Assembly: GCF_002277815.1 (NCBI RefSeq)
Contig: NZ_NKJI01000007.1
Span: 217,897 to 281,896 of the forward strand
DNA length: 64,000 nt
Source of the DNA: Pseudomonas sp. ERMR1:02
GTDB taxonomy: Bacteria > Pseudomonadota > Gammaproteobacteria > Pseudomonadales > Pseudomonadaceae
Direction of reading: 5' to 3'
Shown: one piece after another, positions 48,411 to 56,518 of the stretch
How positions within the stretch are numbered: the first letter of the stretch is position 1
Layout: each line of letters opens with the position of its first letter
The notes under the pieces: model-generated
Told to the model about the DNA's origin: nothing
The model's input: only the letters and a program-made list of their open reading frames with translations
Databases searched by the model: none
Program-made: the position numbers and the translations under genes

Positions 48411-49406
48411 ATGTTTGAGGAAGAAAACGCGCAGTGGGGGCTGGTACACGCCCTGGTGCTGGACGGTAAAGGCGGTGCGCGTTCGATAGCCCGGACAGAT
48501 CTCGATGACTTGCAGCTGCAGGCCCATGAAAGCCTGTGGCTGCACTGGGACCGCAGTCACCCGCAAACCCAGACCTGGCTGCGCAAATCCAGTGGTCTGA
48601 GTGAGTTCAACTGTGACCTGTTGCTTGAAGAAAACACCCGTCCGCGGCTTTTACAGCTTTCGGACAGCGAACTACTGCTATTTTTGCGCGGGGTAAACCT
48701 GAATCCGGGTGCCGAGCCTGAAGACATGGTATCGGTGCGAATCTTCGGCTCCGCCCAGCGGGTGATTTCCCTGCGCCTGCGTCCGTTGCGCGCCACCGAA
48801 GAACTGCTGGTGCAACTGGCAGATGGCAAGGGGCCGAAAACCGCGTCCGAACTCATCCTTTATATGGCGCAGTACCTCACCAACAAAGTGCAGGATCTGA
48901 TCAGCTGCCTTTCGGAAGTGGTCGATGAGGAAGAGGAAAAGCTGGATGCCGACGAACGGTACACGCCCGAGCATGGAGAGGTTTTACAGATCCGTCGCCG
49001 GGCAGCTGCGTTGAAGCGGTTTCTCGCTCCGCAGCGGGATATTTTTGGTCAGCTGACGCGGATCAAATTGCCATGGTTCGTCGAGGACGACGGTGATTAT
49101 TGGAATGAATTGAACAACAGCCTGACCCGTTATCTTGAGGAGCTGGAGTTGACCCGGGAGCGGGTGGGCCTGGTCCTGGAGGCTGAAGACCGACGATTGA
49201 GCGTGCGCATGAATCGCACGATGTATCGCTTCGGGATCATCACCGGGATCTTTTTGCCAATGAGTTTTCTGACCGGTCTTTTGGGGATCAACGTCGGGGG
49301 TATTCCGTTTTCTCAAAACCCCTATGGCTTCCTCATCGCCTGCGTGTTGATGGTCTCGGTGGCGCTCGGGCAGTGGTGGTTATTCCGACGTTTGCGCTGG
49401 GTTTAA
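48411..49406 (+). CDS. cmaX: CorA/ZntB-family transporter CmaX
   Basis: A 331-residue member of the CorA superfamily with a large cytoplasmic N-terminal domain and two C-terminal helices (FGIITGIFLPMSFLTGLLGI and FLIACVLMVSVALGQWWLF). The pore motif reads GIN (LLGINVGG), the ZntB form rather than the GMN of CorA. It is the first gene of the cmaX-crfX-cmpX-sigX-oprF cluster known from P. aeruginosa. The start MFEEENAQWG was chosen over an earlier in-frame ATG because it matches ZntB N-termini. Confidence 0.88.
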   Translation: MFEEENAQWGLVHALVLDGKGGARSIARTDLDDLQLQAHESLWLHWDRSHPQTQTWLRKSSGLSEFNCDLLLEENTRPRLLQLSDSELLLFLRGVNLNPGAEPEDMVSVRIFGSAQRVISLRLRPLRATEELLVQLADGKGPKTASELILYMAQYLTNKVQDLISCLSEVVDEEEEKLDADERYTPEHGEVLQIRRRAAALKRFLAPQRDIFGQLTRIKLPWFVEDDGDYWNELNNSLTRYLEELELTRERVGLVLEAEDRRLSVRMNRTMYRFGIITGIFLPMSFLTGLLGINVGGIPFSQNPYGFLIACVLMVSVALGQWWLFRRLRWV

Positions 49407-49469
49407 ACGTGAGCCATGTGACCCGACCAAATTTGACCGCGTCTTTCACAGACATCACGAGAGGTGCGT

Positions 49470-49718
49470 ATGCACGATCCGTTTGAACAGTCTTTGCGTG
49501 ACATGCTCAAGGCATCACCTTCCAACCGGGACGACGATGCATGTCTTGGCCGTGTTCTGAAAACCGCCAATCGCCAGGTCGGCGCCGGCGATCTGTTCAG
49601 CCTGCTGGGCCGCTGGCTGCCCGCGCTGATGATCGCCCTGAATAACGGGTCGGCCCATGTAGCGCCGGTGTCCCGTCTTCGAAAACCTACCGCTCGAACT
49701 GCTGATAAGGCTGATTGA
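49470..49718 (+). CDS. crfX: Small protein CrfX
   Basis: An 82-residue protein, MHDPFEQSLRDMLKASPSNR, with one weakly hydrophobic stretch (LLGRWLPALMIALNNG). It fits CrfX, a small protein of unknown function between cmaX and cmpX. GAGAGGTGCGT precedes the ATG, and it ends 2 bases before cmpX, indicating one transcript. Confidence 0.78.
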   Translation: MHDPFEQSLRDMLKASPSNRDDDACLGRVLKTANRQVGAGDLFSLLGRWLPALMIALNNGSAHVAPVSRLRKPTARTADKAD

Positions 49719-49720
49719 AT

Positions 49721-50545
49721 ATGGAACTTGATCTCTGGACACAGAGCCTCGTCACTGCAATGACTGCGCTATGGACCAAGGTTGCGAACTTCATTCCGAA
49801 CCTGTTTGGCGCACTGGTTGTGCTGCTGCTGGGTTTTGTCGTGGCCAAGCTGCTGGACACGCTGCTTTCCAAATTGCTCGCCAAACTGGGCCTTGATCGC
49901 CTGATGGGCGGTACCGGTCTGACCAAACTGCTGTCTCGCGCCGGTCTTCAAGTGCCGATCTCCACGCTGATCGGCAAGATCGTTTATTGGTTCGTTCTGC
50001 TGATTTTTCTTGTTTCTGCCGCAGAATCCCTTGGACTTGAGCGAGTTTCGGCTACGCTGGACATGCTTGCGCTGTATTTGCCGAAGGTATTTGGCGCGGC
50101 TCTGGTGCTGCTGGTGGGGGTCTTGCTGGCGCAACTGGCCAATGGGCTGGTGCGCGGCGCCGCTGAGGGCGTAGGGCTGGATTACGCCTCTGGCCTGGGG
50201 CGAATTGCCCAGGGCCTGGTGATCATCATCAGTATTTCGGTCGCGATCAGCCAGTTGGAGGTCAAAACTGACCTGCTCAACCATGTGATCGTGATCGTAT
50301 TGATTACCGTTGGTCTGGCGGTTGCGCTGGCCATGGGATTGGGAAGCCGGGAAATTGCCGGTCAGATTCTTGCGGGTATCTATGTGCGTGAGTTGTACCA
50401 GGTTGGGCAACAAGTGCGTATTGGCGAGGTCGAAGGGCAGATCGAAGAGATCGGCACGGTTAAAACTACATTGCTGACCGATGAGGGTGAGCTAGTCTCT
50501 CTTTCCAATCGGATCCTCCTCGAACAGCATGTGAGTAGCCGCTAA
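49721..50545 (+). CDS. cmpX: Mechanosensitive-channel-like membrane protein CmpX
   Basis: A 274-residue membrane protein with N-terminal helices containing LFGALVVLLLGFVVAKLLDT (the conserved TM-helix motif) and a C-terminal MscS-like beta domain (SREIAGQILAGIYVRELYQV; VEGQIEEIGTVKTTLLTDEG). In P. aeruginosa CmpX links membrane state to SigX activity. The length equals the known orthologues. It directly precedes sigX. Confidence 0.9.
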   Translation: MELDLWTQSLVTAMTALWTKVANFIPNLFGALVVLLLGFVVAKLLDTLLSKLLAKLGLDRLMGGTGLTKLLSRAGLQVPISTLIGKIVYWFVLLIFLVSAAESLGLERVSATLDMLALYLPKVFGAALVLLVGVLLAQLANGLVRGAAEGVGLDYASGLGRIAQGLVIIISISVAISQLEVKTDLLNHVIVIVLITVGLAVALAMGLGSREIAGQILAGIYVRELYQVGQQVRIGEVEGQIEEIGTVKTTLLTDEGELVSLSNRILLEQHVSSR

Positions 50546-50635
50546 CCCGGCAAACCCTGCTAATGTATGCCGCCGCAAAATGCCTGCTGATGCTGGCTGC
50601 GGCGGACATTGACCTGACTGTCGGCCCGACTTGTT

Positions 50636-51225
50636 TTGAATAAAGCCCAATCGTTATCCATGCGCTACGACCCCCGCGAGCTCTCTGATGAGGAGTTGGT
50701 CGCGCGCTCGCATACCGAGCTGTTTCACGTAACGCGCGCCTATGAAGAACTGATGCGGCGTTACCAACGAACATTATTTAACGTCTGCGCAAGATATCTC
50801 GGGAACGATCGCGACGCAGATGATGTCTGTCAGGAAGTCATGTTGAAGGTGTTGTATGGCTTGAAGAACTTCGAGGGCAAATCGAAGTTCAAGACATGGC
50901 TATATAGCATCACGTACAACGAGTGCATCACACAGTATCGCAAGGAACGGCGAAAGCGTCGCTTGATGGACGCCTTGAGTCTGGACCCCCTCGAAGAAGC
51001 GTCCGAAGAAAGGCGCCGAAACCTGAGGAGAAGGGTGGACTTGATCGCTGGTTGGTGTATGTGAACCCGATTGACCGCGAAATTCTGGTGCTACGATTTG
51101 TCGCAGAGCTGGAGTTTCAGGAGATCGCAGACATCATGCACATGGGTTTGAGTGCAACAAAAATGCGGTACAAACGCGCTCTAGACAAATTGCGTGAGAA
51201 ATTTGCAGGCATTGCTGAAACTTAG
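50636..51225 (+). pseudogene. sigX: ECF sigma factor SigX, frameshifted as read
   Basis: SigX directs transcription of membrane-lipid and envelope genes, including oprF. The first frame has the region-2 part (LFNVCARYLGNDRDADDVCQ; FKTWLYSITYNECITQYRKE) and breaks after EEASEE. The second frame continues KAPKPEEKGGLDRWLVYVNP and the region-4 helix-turn-helix (FQEIADIMHMGLSATKMRYK). AAA at 51009-51011 should be AAAA; the protein is then 196 residues, the known SigX length. The start is TTG (MNKAQSL). Likely intact in the organism. Confidence 0.92.
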
Positions 51226-51332
51226 TTCGGCGCAAATATCTCTTACGTGTAGGCAAGTTCTGATAGACTTGCCGCCGAGTTGTCCCCCGGTTTGCGGGAC
51301 TGCTTCACAATCACCAGATGGGGATTTAACGG

Positions 51333-52382
51333 ATGAAACTGAAAAACACCTTGGGCTTGGCCATTGGTACTCTTATTGCCGCTACTTCGTTCGGCGCACT
51401 GGCACAAGGCCAAGGCGCAGTTGAAGGCGAGCTCAACTACGGGAAAAAGTACAACGACAGCGTTAAGAACGTTGAAGATGGTTACACTCCTGGCGCCTCC
51501 ATCGGTTACTTCTTGACCGACGACGTATCGTTGAACGCGACCTACAACAACGATGACCACACCCGTTCGAACAACGGTACTGGCCATCAGAAAATCGAAG
51601 GCGACCAGTTTGGTCTGAACGCTCAGTACCACTTCAACAACGCTGGCGACGCTCTGCGTCCTTACGTTCAAGGTGGTGTTAAGCACGGCAGCATGACCAA
51701 CGTAGCCGCTGATGGCCACACCGGTCGTGACCAGTCGACTTTCCTGACTGCAGGCGGTGGCGTTAAGTACTACTTCCTCGAAAACTTCTTCGCCCGTGCT
51801 GGCGTAGAAGCTGACTACAAGCTGGACAACGGCAAGTGGGACTACATTCCTTCCGTAGGTCTGGGTGTGAACTTCGGTGGCGGCTCCAAGCCTGCTGCTG
51901 CTCCAGTTCAAGCACCAGCTGAAGTCTGCTCCGACAGCGACAACGATGGCGTGTGCGACAACGTTGACAAGTGCCCGGACACCCCAGCCAACGTTACCGT
52001 TGACGCTGATGGCTGCCCAGCAGTTGCTGAAGTTGTACGTGTAGAGCTGGACGTGAAATTCGACTTCGACAAGTCGGTAGTCAAGCCTAACAGCTACGGC
52101 GACATCAAAAACCTGGCTGACTTCATGAAGCAGTACCCATCCACCACCACTACTGTTGAAGGTCACACTGACAACGTCGGTCCTGACGCTTACAACCAGA
52201 AACTGTCTGAGCGTCGTGCAAACGCCGTTAAACAAGTTCTGACCAACCAGTACGGTGTTCAATCGTCCCGCGTTCAGTCTGTTGGCTACGGCGAATCCCG
52301 CCCAGTTGCTGACAACAAAACTGAAGCTGGTCGCGCTGTAAACCGTCGCGTAGAAGCGCAGGTTGAAGCTAAAGGTAAGTAA
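51333..52382 (+). CDS. oprF: Major outer membrane porin OprF
   Basis: A 349-residue outer-membrane protein. A 24-residue signal peptide ends FGALA; the N-terminal part (25-180) is the eight-stranded barrel; the central Cys-rich linker (CSDSDNDGVCDNVDKCP) has four Cys and calcium-like Asp repeats; the C-terminal OmpA domain (GHTDNVGPDAYNQKLSERRA) binds peptidoglycan. It is regulated by SigX in P. aeruginosa. Codon use is that of a highly expressed gene (AAC, GGT, GCT/GCA, GTT rich). A perfect terminator follows. Confidence 0.97.
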   Translation: MKLKNTLGLAIGTLIAATSFGALAQGQGAVEGELNYGKKYNDSVKNVEDGYTPGASIGYFLTDDVSLNATYNNDDHTRSNNGTGHQKIEGDQFGLNAQYHFNNAGDALRPYVQGGVKHGSMTNVAADGHTGRDQSTFLTAGGGVKYYFLENFFARAGVEADYKLDNGKWDYIPSVGLGVNFGGGSKPAAAPVQAPAEVCSDSDNDGVCDNVDKCPDTPANVTVDADGCPAVAEVVRVELDVKFDFDKSVVKPNSYGDIKNLADFMKQYPSTTTTVEGHTDNVGPDAYNQKLSERRANAVKQVLTNQYGVQSSRVQSVGYGESRPVADNKTEAGRAVNRRVEAQVEAKGK

Positions 52383-52400
52383 TTACCTCGCTGCTCTGAG

Positions 52401-52429
52401 AAAAGCCCGGCTTAGGCCGGGCTTTTCTT
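52401..52429 (+). terminator. Intrinsic terminator after oprF
   Basis: AAAAGCCCGGC and GCCGGGCTTTT pair perfectly (11 bp) around TTAG, with a T-rich tail. Confidence 0.92.
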
Positions 52430-52467
52430 TGTCTGCGATTTGATGAGGAATGGGGGTGCAGGCAGAT

Positions 52468-53232
52468 TCAGGCTGTTTGACCTACCGTCATCGCGGGCAA
52501 GTCGTGCTCCCACAGCGATTGCGTTGCCCTGGATGCCACGGTTCCGATGACCAGAATCGCCGGGCTTTTGAGCTCGAAGTCGTGGGCATCTTCTTCCATC
52601 GCTGTCAGATCACTCCTGCATTCGCGCTGATGTGGCAATGAAGCATTTTCAATCATCGCCACCGGTGTATCCGCCTTCATCCCTCCGGCCAGCAACTGTT
52701 CGCGGATTTCGCTGAGTTTGGCCACGCCCATATAGATCACCAGGGTCGTACCGCTCTGGGCCAGTGCCTGCCAGTTCAGGCTGCTGCCGTCCTGAGTGTG
52801 GGCGGTGACCAATGTCACACCGCGCGCTACACCGCGCAATGTCAGCGGAATATCGCATTGCGTGGCGCCTGCAAGCCCGGCGGTGATGCCATTGACCAGC
52901 TCGACCTCAACCCCACGTTCGCGCAACCACTGTGCCTCTTCACCGCCGCGCCCGAAAATGCACGGGTCGCCGCCCTTGAGTCGCACCACGCATTTGCCGT
53001 GGCGCGCATAACGCCACATCAGGCGATGAATGAACGCTTGTGGCGTCGAGCGGCAGCCGCCGCGTTTTCCAACAGGAATGATCCGCGCGTTGCTGCAGTG
53101 TTCGAGGACTGCGTCATTCACCAGATCATCGATCAGCACCACATCCGCTTCTTTCAACGCCCGCACGGCCTTGAGCGTCAGCAGTTCCGGATCACCAGGT
53201 CCCGCACCGACCAGCCAGACTTTTGCGTTCAT
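52468..53232 (-). CDS. cobA: Uroporphyrinogen-III C-methyltransferase
   Basis: A 254-residue SAM-dependent enzyme that makes precorrin-2 for siroheme and cobalamin. Signature segments are VGAGPGDPELLTLKAVRAL (SAM loop), VRLKGGDPCIFGRGGEEAQW and ITAGLAGATQCDIPLT. The start MNAKVWLVGAG follows AGGAAAACACA; a longer frame upstream is not supported. The last 15 residues (LWEHDLPAMTVGQTA) are encoded by a REP element read in frame. In P. aeruginosa it follows the nitrate and nitrite reductase genes; here it follows the kinase directly. Confidence 0.94.
   Translation of the reverse strand: MNAKVWLVGAGPGDPELLTLKAVRALKEADVVLIDDLVNDAVLEHCSNARIIPVGKRGGCRSTPQAFIHRLMWRYARHGKCVVRLKGGDPCIFGRGGEEAQWLRERGVEVELVNGITAGLAGATQCDIPLTLRGVARGVTLVTAHTQDGSSLNWQALAQSGTTLVIYMGVAKLSEIREQLLAGGMKADTPVAMIENASLPHQRECRSDLTAMEEDAHDFELKSPAILVIGTVASRATQSLWEHDLPAMTVGQTA
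52489..52515. repeat. Single REP unit inside the cobA 3' end
   Basis: CATCGCGGGCAAGTCGTGCT followed by CCCACAG; one REP arm with no partner, lying wholly within the coding end of cobA. Confidence 0.75.
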
Positions 53233-53281
53233 TGTGTTTTCCTCATTTGGAATGACTGTCAGTTCATGATTGCGAGCGGTA

Positions 53282-54952
53282 TCAGCCATGAAATACGGCA
53301 AACAACAGCGCCAGATTCATCAATAGCGACGCCAGCGCCAATGCCCGCCACACCTTCAGTGGCTCGCGCTCCAGCAAGGGTCGTGGGCGCACGCTCAAGC
53401 TGCGGCGCTCACCCTGTTCCATCAGCAGCAACCATTCTTCCGCCGTTTCAAATCGCTGAACCGGATCAGCCGCGACCGCGCGTTCCAGGCTTTGCGTCAG
53501 CCATTCCGGAAGGTCAGGGCGATAGCGGCTGGCGCTGACCGGCACCCCGAATCGTGGACGCTGGAAAGCTTCGATTTCGCCATAGGGAAAATGCCCGGTG
53601 AGCAGGTAGTACAGGGTCACACCCACCGCATACAGATCCTGTTGCGGTGTCGGCTTTTCACCGCGAAACGCTTCCGGCGCAATGTAGCTGGGCGTTCCGG
53701 GCAGGGCAGAGGGCTGGTCTTCGGACAGGCCGGGGCAGTAGGCGAGACCGAAATCCAGCAGTCGCAATTCCCCGTCGCCCCCCAACAACAGGTTTTCCGG
53801 CTTGATGTCGCGATGCAGGATTTGCCGTCGATGCAGCAGACCGACCGCTCTGAGCAGGCGTTCGGCCACGTCCTGCCACTGGGCCAGCGGCAGCGGCCCG
53901 ATCTGCGCATGCAGTTGCGCCAGGGTCGACCCGCAATATTCGCGCATCACATAGTACAAATGCTGACGCTGACTGGCGGCATGGACTTCAGGGAAATGCC
54001 GCCCGGCCACACGCTTGAGAAACCATTCTTCCGACAGCAATGCTTGCCCGGCCAGATGATCGTCGTGCAGGCGCTCAGGCAGGGTTTTCAGCAGCCAGGG
54101 TTGCTGCTGATTGTCATGCACCCGGTAGAGCAGAGATTGCTGGCTCTGGCCGATGACTCCTTCGACCTGCCACCCTTCGAAGTTCTGACCCGGTTTCAGC
54201 GCCGGCGGCAATGGCCATTGCTGTAAATGAATCAACGCATCGCCGATGCTGGTTTCACCGAGGGCATCGACCCGCACCAACAAGGCGCTGGCGTTATCCT
54301 GACTGCCAGCCAGGTGCGCGGCATTCACCAGCGTCTGCGCGGCGCTGTCCAGGTCCGGTTGATCTCGCAGAATGGCGGCAATCGCGGTATCGCCCAGGAC
54401 GGCCCAGATACCGTCGCTGAGTAGTACAAAGCTCTCATCGAGGCGCAATTCACCGTCGAGGAAATCCAGCACCAGATGCTGATCGAGTCCCAGCGCCCGC
54501 TTGAGCACATGCTGCATGCCCGGTTGATCCCACACGTGATCTTCGCTGACCCGCTGCAATTGGTCAGCATGCCAGCGATAAACCCGGCAATCGCCGACAT
54601 GGGCCAGGGTAAAACGCCGTCCACGCATGACCAGAGCACTGACCGTGGTCAGCAAGGGTTGTCCACCGCCGTTGGCCTGCAGCCAGCGATTCTGTGCCAG
54701 CAGCAGGCGATCCAGTGCCTGGGCCACACCCCAGGTTTCCGGGGTCGCGTAGTAGTCCAGTGCCAGGGCCTGCAAGGTCGAGCGGGCGGCCAGACCGCCA
54801 TCTGCGCATTGGCTGACGCCGTCGGCGATGGCGAACAGGTAGCCCTTGCTGGCGGCCAGTGCCGGGACCGGCGTAACCAGACGCAGGGCGTCCTGGTTTT
54901 CGTCACGCGGACCGATGGCGCTGGCTTGGGCGAAACTCAGTTGCAGGCTCAT
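53282..54952 (-). CDS. Bifunctional PP2C phosphatase / Ser-Thr protein kinase
   Basis: A 556-residue protein. The N-terminal half is a PP2C phosphatase (GPRDENQDAL; FAIADGVSQCADGG; SQDNASALLV supplies metal-binding Asp). The C-terminal half is a Hanks-type kinase with HRDIKPENLLLGG and LLDFGLAYCPG, and the end VWRALALASLLMNLALLFAV is a membrane anchor. It starts 7 bases after nasA and is part of that operon, as in P. aeruginosa, so it probably tunes nitrate use, though its targets are unknown. Confidence 0.92.
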   Translation of the reverse strand: MSLQLSFAQASAIGPRDENQDALRLVTPVPALAASKGYLFAIADGVSQCADGGLAARSTLQALALDYYATPETWGVAQALDRLLLAQNRWLQANGGGQPLLTTVSALVMRGRRFTLAHVGDCRVYRWHADQLQRVSEDHVWDQPGMQHVLKRALGLDQHLVLDFLDGELRLDESFVLLSDGIWAVLGDTAIAAILRDQPDLDSAAQTLVNAAHLAGSQDNASALLVRVDALGETSIGDALIHLQQWPLPPALKPGQNFEGWQVEGVIGQSQQSLLYRVHDNQQQPWLLKTLPERLHDDHLAGQALLSEEWFLKRVAGRHFPEVHAASQRQHLYYVMREYCGSTLAQLHAQIGPLPLAQWQDVAERLLRAVGLLHRRQILHRDIKPENLLLGGDGELRLLDFGLAYCPGLSEDQPSALPGTPSYIAPEAFRGEKPTPQQDLYAVGVTLYYLLTGHFPYGEIEAFQRPRFGVPVSASRYRPDLPEWLTQSLERAVAADPVQRFETAEEWLLLMEQGERRSLSVRPRPLLEREPLKVWRALALASLLMNLALLFAVFHG

Positions 54953-54959
54953 GGAAGCC

Positions 54960-56171
54960 TCAGACCCGTGCGGCGGTAACGGCGGCCGAACCCCAGGTGG
55001 TTCTCCAGCGACGTTTCACACCGTGCAAGCCGAACCAGGCGAGGACAGCGAGGCTGGCGAACAGCCACAGCGCCATCTGGTAGCTGCCGGTGCTTTGCTT
55101 GATCGTGCCCATGCCTGCTGCGAGGGCAAAGCCGCCGATGCCGCCGGCCATGCCGATCAGGCCGGTCATCACGCCGATCTCCCGACGGAAACGTTGTGGA
55201 ACCAACTGGAACACCGCGCCATTACCTGCACCCAAACCGAGCATGGTGCAGACGAAAAGTGCCAGGGCCGCATAGGAACTTGGCAGATTGAAACCCACGG
55301 CAGCGATGCAGATCGCCGCCACTGTGTACATCCCCAGCAAGGTGCGAATGCCGCCGAAGCGATCAGCCAGGGCACCGCCCAAAGGGCGCATCAGGCTGCC
55401 GCCGAACACACAGGCCGCGGTGTAGTAGCCGGCGGTGACCGGGCTCAGGCCATATTGGTCGTTGAAATAGCCGGGCAGTGCGCTGGCCAAGCCGATGAAG
55501 CCACCAAAAGTCACGCTGTAGAAAAACATGAACCACCAACTGTCGCGGTCGCCCAAGGCCTTGAAGTAGTCGGTCATCGACTTGGCTTTCGGCCGCTCAG
55601 GGGCGTTTTTGGCCAGCCAGGCGAAGACGATCAGGGTCAGGATCAGCGGGATCAGGGCAAAGCCGAATACGTTGCTCCAGCCAAACGCCGCCGCCAGCAC
55701 CGGCGCAATCAGCGCCGCAAGTACGGTGCCCGAGTTACCGGCTCCGGCGATGCCCATGGCTTTGCCTTGATGCTGGGGCGGATACCATTGCGACGCCAGG
55801 GGCAAGGCCACGGCGAAGGACGCGCCGGCCATGCCGAGGAACAGCCCCAACAGCAGCGCTTGCTCGTAGCTGTGTATACCGAGCTTCCAGGCACCGAACA
55901 GCGCACAGATGACGATCACTTGACCGATCAGGCCAGCGGTTTTCGGCGACAAGCGATCAGCCAGCATGCCCATCACAAAGCGCAATACCGCCCCGGCCAG
56001 TATCGGCGTAGCCACAACCAGACCGCGCTGCTGGGTGGTCAGGTGCAGGTCGCCGGCGATTTGCACCGCCAGGGGGCCGAGCAGGTACCAGACCATGAAG
56101 CTCAGATCGAAATACAGGAAGGCCGCGAACAGGGTTGGGGTATGGCCGGATTTCCAGAAGCTTGAATTCAT
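54960..56171 (-). CDS. nasA: Nitrate/nitrite transporter NasA (MFS)
   Basis: A 403-residue major facilitator protein with about 12 helices. It has the nitrate-signature glycine-rich segments (GMAGASFAVALPLASQWYPP; GLGAGNGAVFQLVPQRF) and the NNP-family start FYFDLSFMVWYLLGPLA-like (LYFDLSFMVWYLLGPL). It imports nitrate for assimilation. A leader of about 180 bases with NasT-type hairpins and a terminator precedes it. The start MNSSFWKSGHTP is chosen over an upstream in-frame codon in the leader. Confidence 0.93.
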   Translation of the reverse strand: MNSSFWKSGHTPTLFAAFLYFDLSFMVWYLLGPLAVQIAGDLHLTTQQRGLVVATPILAGAVLRFVMGMLADRLSPKTAGLIGQVIVICALFGAWKLGIHSYEQALLLGLFLGMAGASFAVALPLASQWYPPQHQGKAMGIAGAGNSGTVLAALIAPVLAAAFGWSNVFGFALIPLILTLIVFAWLAKNAPERPKAKSMTDYFKALGDRDSWWFMFFYSVTFGGFIGLASALPGYFNDQYGLSPVTAGYYTAACVFGGSLMRPLGGALADRFGGIRTLLGMYTVAAICIAAVGFNLPSSYAALALFVCTMLGLGAGNGAVFQLVPQRFRREIGVMTGLIGMAGGIGGFALAAGMGTIKQSTGSYQMALWLFASLAVLAWFGLHGVKRRWRTTWGSAAVTAARV

Positions 56172-56264
56172 CGCGCACCTCAGCTGATAGGAGTCTCGAA
56201 CGGGAGTCATGCAGGTGGGGCGCCGAAGGGCTGCACCACCGGCCCCGTGCTATGGGGCCAAAAC

Positions 56265-56314
56265 AAAAAAACGCCGCTACCCGATTCGCCTGGGGCAAAT
56301 GGGGTGAGCGACGT
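56265..56314 (-). terminator. Attenuator (intrinsic terminator) in the nasA leader
   Basis: On the coding strand ACGTCGCTCACCC pairs with GGGTAGCGGCGT (one bulged C, one G-U pair), followed by seven T. It lies about 94 bases before nasA. Its 5' arm includes the 3' half of the second ANTAR-type hairpin, so the two cannot form together. Confidence 0.8.
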
Positions 56315-56349
56315 CTTTGTCGTAGGTGGGGCAACCGCCGTTGGTTACC
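56309..56349 (-). promoter_or_regulatory. Tandem ANTAR-target hairpins (NasT antitermination) in the nasA leader
   Basis: P1 is GGTAACC-AACGGC-GGTTGCC and P2 is CGAC-AAAGAC-GTCG, separated by 7 bases. Both hexaloops have A at position 1 and G at position 4, the recognised ANTAR rule. P2 overlaps the terminator's 5' arm. NasT binding would stabilise P2 and allow read-through into nasA. Confidence 0.78.
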
Positions 56350-56363
56350 TGTGGTGTTTACTA

Positions 56364-56379
56364 AGCCAGATCTGTGCCA
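56364..56379 (-). promoter_or_regulatory. Sigma-54-like promoter of nasA
   Basis: TGGCACAGATCTGGCT has the GG and GC doublets 10 bases apart and a full TGGCAC -24 element. Initiation about 12 bases on would start the RNA just before hairpin P1. Confidence 0.7.
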
Positions 56380-56401
56380 ACAACTTGAGACCGAGGTGCG
56401 C

Positions 56402-56493
56402 CATTCGCGGGCAAGCCTCGCTCCTACGGGATTTCGTCGAATTCAAATGTTGTGTACGACACAAATCCTGTAGGAGCGAGGCTTGCCCGCGAA
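56402..56493. repeat. REP pair between nasT and the nasA promoter
   Basis: TTCGCGGGCAAGCCTCGCTC facing GAGCGAGGCTTGCCCGCGAA. Confidence 0.87.
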
Positions 56494-56518
56494 GGCGTCC
56501 GTGCAGGCGCTACAGATC

